This document shows, in pieces, positions 57,644 through 64,000 of a stretch of DNA of 64,000 bases (its first letter is position 1; each line of letters begins with the position of its first letter). This DNA comes from Rhynchopus sp. YZ270_cl-10 (Eukaryota > Euglenozoa > Diplonemea > Diplonemida > Diplonemidae). A program made the translations under genes and the position numbers. The notes beneath the pieces are model-generated. The model worked only from the letters and a program-made list of their open reading frames with translations, was not told the origin of the DNA and made no database searches. The stretch spans positions 434,001 to 498,000 of the forward strand of contig OZ037876.1 in the NCBI GenBank assembly GCA_964035575.1, read 5' to 3'.

Positions 57644-58967
57644 GAAAGGTGGGAGGGGAGAGGGAAACAATGAGGGTTGATCAGATGGATGGTGGTATCC
57701 TTTTTGCATCGGCAATATCGCTTACGACTGCTAGAATTGCGTACACTCGAGGAAGCGTTCCACTCCGCAACAAAAAAGGGGGTGTTTTTGGGTGGTTCGG
57801 TTAAGTTGGAGGGGAAGCAAAGGGAAGAAAAAGAGTGGTGGAAACGTACTAAAAAAAAAACGCAGCTCGGTCGTGCTCATGCAAAGGGTAGGGCGTTCGA
57901 GCGTTCCGCACCATAATAGAACGGAGGCGGTTCACAACCGCTCGAAAAAAACACGTTGCTATAATTTTTGCACGATAGTTAACCGTGGGAGAAATAGCAG
58001 GGGTACCCTAAGGGCAATCATTTGCACAGTTCGTCAACGCACGCCGTCCAATACCATCGCTTTGGGAGAGCGATTTTGCTGGCATCGGTTGACTCCTTAC
58101 GTAGTCGGGGGGATCTACGCGGACAGTGTAGAGGGGTGAGGGGGGCAGCATTCTCTACCTGACTTCTGAAGAAGGGTAAGACAGTCTTCCCTTGGGGCTA
58201 CCGCGAAGTGCAATGCGGACTCGAGAAGTCATTTACAGGCAGCACATCTCACCCCTGGATGTGGCAGCTCTCCCATTACTAAGCTGGCCTGACTCCAAAG
58301 AAAAGAAAGAAACCTAAAAGATGAATATGGGCTGTCACAAAGACAGTTGCTCAGGATGATGTCGTCACTCCATTTGCTTGTATCGCAGGTTAAGGCACAG
58401 AATACTTGGCTCTGCATAGAAAGCTTGGGTGAATAAAAGAATTGTACAATTCCGTAAATGTTTTATGTTGGAAAAGACGAGAAGTAGTCGGTAATACAAC
58501 TTCGAGACCAATTTTTTTCTTTTGTAACAATTCAGTACAAAAGACAAAGGCGGGGGGAGAAAAAAACATGGATTTTTGGGCATGCTTTTCCCCCGCCCCT
58601 CACCTCCTTTATTCAAAAAAAAAATACTGAATAGGGGGTCATGGTCATGTAAAGGGAAGTATTCGTTTCTGTTAGCATGATTGATGATGTATGCAATGTT
58701 GCTGATGAAATCAAACGGGATAAAGGAGGGTAGCCCGTTGTAGCTTCTAATCGCGTTGTCACAATGTATGTGGCGGGGGCGGGGGGGGGAAAGAAAAAAT
58801 ATACTGCATAGTTTTTGTTAACCAACACCCAAGCATGATGACAAATTTCCGGATGGGGGGATACGGGAGTGGCCTTTGTCCTAAAAGGCCAGGGAGGTGG
58901 GAGGTGGGAGGTGGGGTGTGGGAATACAGATGTTAAGAAGACAAAGAAAAAAAAAGAAGAAAAGTTT

Positions 58968-59055
58968 ATAAGATGATCCTAAGCCTCTCGTGCTTAGTTA
59001 TCTTATCAAAGAAAGCTTGGAAGATGAATGTGCCTCTCGTCCACACACATCTTTG
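58968..59055 (+). repeat. Composite A+B hairpin pair (copy 3)
   Basis: A at 58968-59006 (ATAAGATGATCCTAAGC, loop CTCTCGT, GCTTAGTTATCTTAT). A spacer ending AGAAAGCTTGG leads to B at 59021-59053 (AAGATGAATGTGCCTCTCG, then ACACACATCTT). This is the best-preserved pair. Confidence 0.8.
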
Positions 59056-59637
59056 AAAAGAAAAAATAATGGCCCACCAAAATAAACTAAGCAACAACGA
59101 CACGCAAAAAAAAAAATAGTAATGTGTGTGAAGGGGCATTGCGGGGAGGGTTTTATTATGTTTAAATTTTAAGCTTTTTTTTTGTTTTAGTTTTTTGTGT
59201 TATTTTTTTTCAGGTGTGTTTTCTTTTTTGAAGGAATTGGCAACTAAACACCCCCAGCAGGATAATATTCACAAAAATATTACAAAAAAAAAAACGTGAA
59301 TACTATGTGAAAATTATACGAGGGGTTTTTTTAAAAGGGCAGAAATCGTATGAAAACAAGAGGGGGGAAATGGAGTCATTTGAGTAAAAGACGAAGTGTA
59401 GAAGACGCACATGTGACCTAAAAAGGGGCTCTTAGTGGCTAATAGGTATACACCAATACTGGGTAAAGATCTGTACTATATACCAGCCGAAGCCTATGTA
59501 CTGCAGGCAAAACAGACGCCCTTTTTGTTAGGAATACACATGCCGTACCTCTCATCACTTCGTTCGATGTCCATTTGTCCCGTGTAAATATGGCGCATGG
59601 CTACAAAAACGAGCCAAAAAAAAAAAGAGAAAAAAAA

Positions 59638-59672
59638 TTGTAAGATAAACTCTTCCCACCATCATCTTACAA
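59638..59672 (+). repeat. Hairpin repeat, family B variant
   Basis: TTGTAAGAT and ATCTTACAA arms pair perfectly around a pyrimidine-rich loop. Confidence 0.55.
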
Positions 59673-59953
59673 AAACAAAAAAGGGTCATTTGCTTCGTAA
59701 AAAGGGTAGGCTGTATTAAGACACCCCACCTTTTAGAAAAAGAGGTAGAATGCTTGAACCTCATCCTTGAAAGAGCGTGGCAGAGGGTAAAGCTCTAGGC
59801 TGACCTTGTGTCATTTTTTTTACGCATTTTTTTATGGCTTATTTTGGCTTATTAAAAGTACCTTTTAATGAGAAAGTGTCGTATGAAGAAGAAAATAAAA
59901 TTAGGCATGATTACCCCCCCTTTTTCTATCGAACATTAAAAAAACAAAGCTCT

Positions 59954-61324
59954 TTATTTGACACAGGGGAAGTCTGCAGGGATTTCATTGTGGATGGAGG
60001 AGTTGAACATGCTGTCGCCGTTGAGAATGGAGGGGGTGTCGAAGGAGAAGGGCGAGAGCATGGAGACGTCGTCCATGGCGGCATTTGCATCCCCACACGT
60101 CGGGAGGGGGGGTGGCGAGCACGGGATGAGTGGGGAGACCTCTGGTGGAAGGTTCGTGTTGCCTGCAGCCTGGATGTTGTTTCCTGCCGGTGCTGCGCTC
60201 TGCTGCTGCCTGGCGCCTGCAGGCAGCGAGTAGTAGTGTAAGATGTTGTGCGCTTCCTGTACACGTAGTGCCAGCATGGAAGGGTCCGCCATGAGCAGCG
60301 TCAACTCTGTGTCGTCCAAAGCGTCCAGAAGCATCCCAGTCACCTTCGCCGCCGTGTCCGGGTTCGACTCCGCAATGCGTGCAAAGATCTGGTCACCAAG
60401 GATCTGTCTCTCCTTCGACATCTGCCGCTCGCCCGCCAGCAGCACCTCCCTCTCGCCGTACCAATCCGTGTCGCCGCGTGGCCCCTGCACAGCGAACGGC
60501 ACAAAGCTGCAGTCGTCCTCAATCACCTTTCCAACCTCGCCAAGGCGAAGCGCGCATTTACTGTTCGGCTCGCCGCCGCTCAGCATCACGGAGCTTCCGA
60601 CAGGTGGACGCTGTGTGTTTTCATTTACGGAATATTGTACAAAAAAAAATTCCATACCTGCTGCGCATTGACCGCCCCTGGGTTGACCGGCCACACCAAA
60701 TGCGGGATGTGCACCAGCCCCAACAGGCTTGTGTGTGCCGGTGGTGGCGGCGGCACTGGGTTCTGGTGCTGCGAGTACTGCATCCCCGCCGCCTCGAGGG
60801 AGTGGCAGGACTCATCCTTGGGCTGGCGTGTGTGCTGCAGGTTTGCACGCGTGTCGGCAAGAAGCTGCTGCTGCTGCAGGGGCGACAGGCTCTGTAGTGG
60901 TTTGGTTTCATTACAATACCGCAAAAGCCCGCCATGCGTGGGCAATAAGGAAACAAATGAGCGCTGCAATGAGACATACCTCGTACCCACCTGGGGGGCC
61001 CTGAACGTAGTGGACTACACGCACAACGCGCATCGGCTTCCCCTGAAAGTGATGTGTTGAAAGGCTGCACGGGTTATGACATACATTCTGCATCACGTAC
61101 GACGTCTCTAGCTGTGGCCCACCTCCCTGTGGTGGAGGCTGCGTGGGTTGGGCCTGCTGCTGCTGCTGTTGTTGTTGCTGTTGTTGCTGCTGCTGCAGTG
61201 CCATATTCTGCTGGTACCCCTGATGCATCTGTGCATCACCCGGTGCCACCATCGGCGACCCAATCGGTCCTGGCGAGTGCACACGATATGCAGGCTCACC
61301 CGGGTTGGCGCACGCCATAGCCAT
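59954..61324 (-). CDS. MLLE/PABC-domain protein, Q-rich, without RRMs
   Basis: 397 residues in four exons: 61085-61324, 60980-61042, 60658-60891, 59954-60610. Introns of 42, 88 and 47 nt are all phase 0. Residues 1-80 include a Gln run. Exons 2 and 3 add VVRVVHYVQGPPGGYE and a Pro/Gln-rich stretch. Residues about 185-238 form an SH3-like module (LRLGEVGKVIEDD...GPRGDTDWYGERE). Residues about 242-304 are a clear MLLE (PABC) domain: ERQILGDQIFARI, AAKVTGMLLDALDDTELTLL, RVQEAHNIL. MLLE domains bind PAM2 peptides and are known from poly(A)-binding protein and UBR5. No RRM or HECT domain is present here. The C-terminus is Ser/Pro-rich. A cytoplasmic mRNP adaptor is inferred. The ATG is 8 nt after GGGGTAG. 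Confidence 0.85.
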
Positions 61325-61641
61325 GCAAAAAAACTACCCCAAAAAGGGGGACAAAAAATCGGGTGTAAATGAAGGGGGTGAAAAAAGGCGAAGTTTTGAT
61401 AAGCGCAAACTCCGGGAAAGGGAGCGGGGGGGAGAACGGAAATGTATGGGGGTTGCGGACTGTGTAAATTTACCCCCCTTCTGTTTGTTGGTTTGATACG
61501 AAACAAAACTCAAATTTGTTTCATATACATTCTTTTCTGAAAAGAATGTATAACACAAAACTCAAATTTGAAAAAAAGAGGGCCTTTTATCTTTAGACTT
61601 GGCAATATTAGTTTAGAAAATCTATCTAAGCCCCCCCTAAT
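61325..61641. other. Spacer
   Basis: Contains a small inverted repeat around 61512-61560 (CAAATTTG and ATTC/GAAT words). Otherwise nothing seen. Confidence 0.5.
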
Positions 61642-62667
61642 TCACTGAACAACAGAATACATAAAGGTCGCTGCGATAACGATCCCTGCGCCGACGAGGA
61701 AGTGGAGAGATGGGGTGAAGTCAAGGAAGGCCGCACTGAGGAGCCCGGAGAGGAGGATGGCGAGCGCCGTGGCAAATCCTTTGAGGATGTTGTCAGCGTG
61801 TTTGATGACGATTGCAACGAGGAGGCCGCCACCTGCTTGAATCATCACGAGAAGCCACACAGACCTCGTATACCCTTTGAAAAAATGCACCTCCGTCCCT
61901 TGAGTCAACACAACCGCCGCAAGGGAAAACGGCAACGATGTTACCCCAAGCTGTATATTCCTCGCCCACACCGTTGCCTTGGATTTCTGCTTCAACATCT
62001 TCTCAAAATAGACCGACGCAAACCCACTCGACGTTCCACATACAACACAAGCACACAACCCAACAAACCATTTATTCCCTTCAACCCCACTCCCCCTTGT
62101 CTTCAACTGCGTCAACACAACACCAAAGAACAGCAACACCAACGCTGCCCATTTCTTCTTCGACAACGCCCTGCCAAGCAACACCACCGTAAAAACCGCT
62201 GTGATCAACAATTTGAGTTGATAGGTCACCTGAAACAACGTAGCTTCCAAATTCTCTAAAGCGACAAACAGCAAATTATTCTGAAAGGTATAAAGAAAGG
62301 AAGGCACTGCGAGGCGGAGGACCTGCTCTCGGTCCTCAACGAGAGTGGTGTGGATATCGCTGCAAAAGGTTGAGACGCTGAAGTTACATTGTGCGTAGGT
62401 AATGACCAGACACATTACCATTTTGAAGACTTCTGCCATAACGACAGTGGTACTGATGTTGTACTCCTCAGCCTCCCCCGAGAGTGCGCGGGTATAGCGC
62501 ATCAACAACACCGCGCCCGCATTTTGCACAACCAACACCCCCAACGAAAGGTACTTCAACGATACACACCCTATTCGCACCTCAGTGTGATCCTTCGGAG
62601 AAGGTGTCTGTGGTTTCTCCTTCCTTTCATCTGTGCATTCATGAACCGAAATTTCAAGCTTACGCAT
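61642..62667 (-). CDS. Nucleotide-sugar transporter, SLC35A type
   Basis: 341 residues, single exon. The start is the ATG at 62667 (MRKLEISVHEC), 26 nt after AAATGAGTGCAG; an upstream reading from a GTG lies before that acceptor. About ten membrane segments are visible from residue 36 on. Family signatures: LVVQNAGAVLLMRYTR in the first segment, FVALENLEATLFQVTYQLKL, WAALVLLFFGVVLTQL, GFASVYFEKMLK and HADNILKGFATALAILLS. These match the UDP-galactose / UDP-GlcNAc / CMP-sialic acid transporter group, which exchanges nucleotide sugars for nucleoside monophosphates across the Golgi or ER membrane. The exact substrate cannot be read from the sequence. Confidence 0.9.
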   Translation of the reverse strand: MRKLEISVHECTDERKEKPQTPSPKDHTEVRIGCVSLKYLSLGVLVVQNAGAVLLMRYTRALSGEAEEYNISTTVVMAEVFKMVMCLVITYAQCNFSVSTFCSDIHTTLVEDREQVLRLAVPSFLYTFQNNLLFVALENLEATLFQVTYQLKLLITAVFTVVLLGRALSKKKWAALVLLFFGVVLTQLKTRGSGVEGNKWFVGLCACVVCGTSSGFASVYFEKMLKQKSKATVWARNIQLGVTSLPFSLAAVVLTQGTEVHFFKGYTRSVWLLVMIQAGGGLLVAIVIKHADNILKGFATALAILLSGLLSAAFLDFTPSLHFLVGAGIVIAATFMYSVVQ

Positions 62668-62960
62668 TAAGTTAAAATAATCAAGAAGCTGCACTCATTT
62701 AGAAAAAAAATTAAGGGATGAGGAAGAGAAAGAGAAAGAAGAAGGAGGAAGAAGAGGGTAATAAAAAAGACAGAAAGGATATAAAGATGAACGTCTCACA
62801 GCGAGGAGGAGTTACCTTGAAGAAAAAAAAAAAGTGTTATGGGGGGTAATGGGGTTGGGATAAGCTGTAAGAGAGGTTGAGGGAGAGGGGGAGGTGTTTT
62901 GAAGGAAAAATGGAGTGTTTACCGTCTTTAGGATCCCAACAAAAATAGATCAAATCAAGT
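62668..62960. other. Leader and spacer upstream of the sugar transporter
   Basis: Purine-rich DNA with a possible family B remnant at about 62783-62820 (AAAGATGAACGTCTCA). No gene seen. Confidence 0.45.
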
Positions 62961-62975
62961 GGAGCACACTCTAGG

Positions 62976-63727
62976 CAGTGTTGGCAGAGTACGTGTCCAA
63001 TTTCAAAAAGTACGTAAAAAGTACAATAGTACAATAGTACAATAGTACAAAAAGTACGTAAAGAGTACAAAAAATACACAAAAAGTACATCTGGGTTTGT
63101 GGCCGGGTTTGTGCAGCTGGTGTACCGGGGCAAAAAAAAAGGTTTGAGGGCAGTGTTGGCATAGTACGGAAAATGCTCAAAAAGTACAAATATGAGGGTG
63201 CACAGAGCTATAAACGGCTTCTCAAGAATGTGCGCGTGGTGGGCTCTGGGCGACCTTATGGTACTATGGTACTATGGTACTATGGTACTATGGTACTATG
63301 GTACTATGGTACTATGGTACTATGGTACTATGGTACTATGGGGTGGATGCTTCAATGAAGGATGCCTACATAGCCCAGAAGATGGCCACTTCCAGACTTC
63401 GGGCGGTTTTGAGCACTACCCCTTCCTTAGTGGGTGATTTTCCCGGGCAAAAACAAAACCCACTCTTAAGCAAATTATAAAATGACACCCCCCACTGTCG
63501 GGGACATGTCAAGGACCTGTCAATATGGGCCCTCTCCGAACACCATTGAATAACAAAAAAATCTTTTTTGAGTGTGATTGGGGTGAAGGGAAATACGGAT
63601 TTTGCTTCGAATTCCCAGGGTAAAATATAGGGTCATAAAGTACGGATTTGGGCGCCAAAAAGTACGTCAAAAAGTACAAAAGTACAAAGTACAAAAAGTA
63701 CAACGTACACGTACTCTGCCAACACTG
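62976..63727. mobile_element. Non-autonomous hAT-type element, 752 bp
   Basis: Starts CAGTGTTGGCAGAGTACGTG and ends with its complement at 63727. It is flanked by an exact 8-bp duplication ACTCTAGG (62968-62975 and 63728-63735). An 8-bp duplication and CAGTGTTGG termini are hallmarks of the hAT superfamily. Subterminal regions are full of AGTAC words. A second CAGTGTTGGCA-TAGTACG motif lies inside at 63152. No transposase ORF is present. Confidence 0.85.
63257..63341 (+). repeat. Microsatellite, 8-bp unit GGTACTAT
   Basis: About ten perfect units, inside the hAT-type element. Confidence 0.95.
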
Positions 63728-63766
63728 ACTCTAGGGTGGCTGCACTAATACAACCAAGTTTTCGAA

Positions 63767-64000
63767 CAAAGGAGACAAAAAAATTGGGGGTAATCGGGGG
63801 TTTTGCGTTGTTAAATTCGTGTGTTTTGTGGTGTGTGTCGGTGTATTTTTAAATGAATACATCCTGTTACACCTACACCCCACCCCCAAGCTGGAAGGCT
63901 TCGTGGTAACGTTCGTTGCAAAAAAAAAACCCCCCGAGGAAGTTTTTTTAAAGCCCGCAAATCGGCCGCGGGTGTTTTTTTTAATTTAGCAAAACGAAAA
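63767..64000. other. Right-edge DNA, nothing recognised
   Basis: AT-rich with homopolymer runs. No gene or repeat is recognised. Confidence 0.5.

Larger units (their letters stand above)
57310..59953. other. 2.6-kb spacer with several hairpins
   Basis: No gene seen. Contains hairpins of families A and B at 57516-57554, 57605-57643, 58968-59055 and 59638-59672. Confidence 0.6.
62961..63766 (-). repeat. Family D repeat split by an insertion
   Basis: The reversed family D core is present in two parts: GGAGCACACTCTAGG (62961-62975) and GTGGCTGCACTAATACAACC onward (63736-63766). Leaving out 62976-63735 gives the full core as at 10048 and 21620. The copy is therefore older than the insertion. Confidence 0.85.

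Noticed and set aside
57890-58130. Possible small nuclear RNA, because of an AATTTTTG Sm-like site near 57962
   Set aside because: No match to the conserved parts of U1, U2, U4, U5, U6 or to a spliced-leader RNA could be found. The site alone is too common.
63173-63480. ORFs with Met-Val-Leu-Trp-Tyr-Tyr-Gly-Thr repeats
   Set aside because: Direct translation of the GGTACTAT microsatellite inside the hAT-type element.
1-64000. Kinetoplastid origin
   Set aside because: One-way genes and trans-splice-like sites fit, but many cis-introns and de novo purine synthesis genes do not.

Overview
The window is nuclear DNA from a protist. All of the roughly 21 protein genes I can support lie on the minus strand, from position 62667 down to position 1, with no gene on the plus strand. 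Most start codons have a pyrimidine tract and an AG a short way upstream (often 8-40 nt, sometimes about 100 nt). That is the layout of spliced-leader trans-splicing from a polycistronic transcript. Genes also carry short cis-introns: I placed 25 GT-AG introns of 42-324 nt, nearly all with a GTATG donor. This combination points to Euglenozoa. Two complete copies of the fused purine-synthesis enzyme PAICS argue against a kinetoplastid, so a diplonemid-like organism is my best guess. Dinoflagellates and perkinsids also have one-way gene arrays and trans-splicing and are not excluded. The organism is an inference.

Genes in order of transcription (high to low coordinates): nucleotide-sugar transporter (62667-61642); MLLE/PABC-domain Q-rich protein (61324-59954); GYF-domain Q-rich protein (57309-54877); AP-1 mu adaptin (53961-52240); small coiled-coil protein (50453-50094); two PAICS copies (49924-48275 and 47401-45866); WD40 protein (43609-41291); coiled-coil protein (40998-40135); proline-rich protein (39509-37668); degenerate 5'-nucleotidase-like protein (37130-33834); multipass membrane protein (33477-32797); PDRG1/prefoldin-like protein (32270-31875); a six-exon protein of unknown function (31482-27782); basic disordered protein (27530-26523); a doubtful small ORF in a transposon-like element (25365-24946); B-box-like/coiled-coil/discoidin-like protein (24791-23253); PEX11-like protein (23090-21771); nucleoplasmin-like nuclear protein (19076-18080); MIF4G-RRM protein (17019-15029); secreted or ER saposin/canopy-like protein (5262-3827); and a TPR-IQ protein that runs off the left edge (3352-1).

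Spacers between genes are rich in homopolymers and packed with short hairpin repeats in several families (called A to H here). The largest gene-free stretch is 5263-15028. Two longer non-autonomous DNA elements stand out. One is a hAT-type element at 62976-63727 with an 8-bp target duplication, inserted into an older repeat. The other is an inverted-repeat element at 25010-25793. The most intriguing signal is the A/B hairpin family: about 20 copies with a similar loop, different but still paired stems, and one orientation throughout, opposite to transcription.

Functionally the genes are housekeeping and do not form a pathway cluster. Several concern mRNA handling (MIF4G-RRM, GYF, MLLE). Others concern membrane traffic and organelles (AP-1 mu, PEX11, sugar transporter) and purine synthesis. 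Shared position here most likely reflects polycistronic transcription and not common function.
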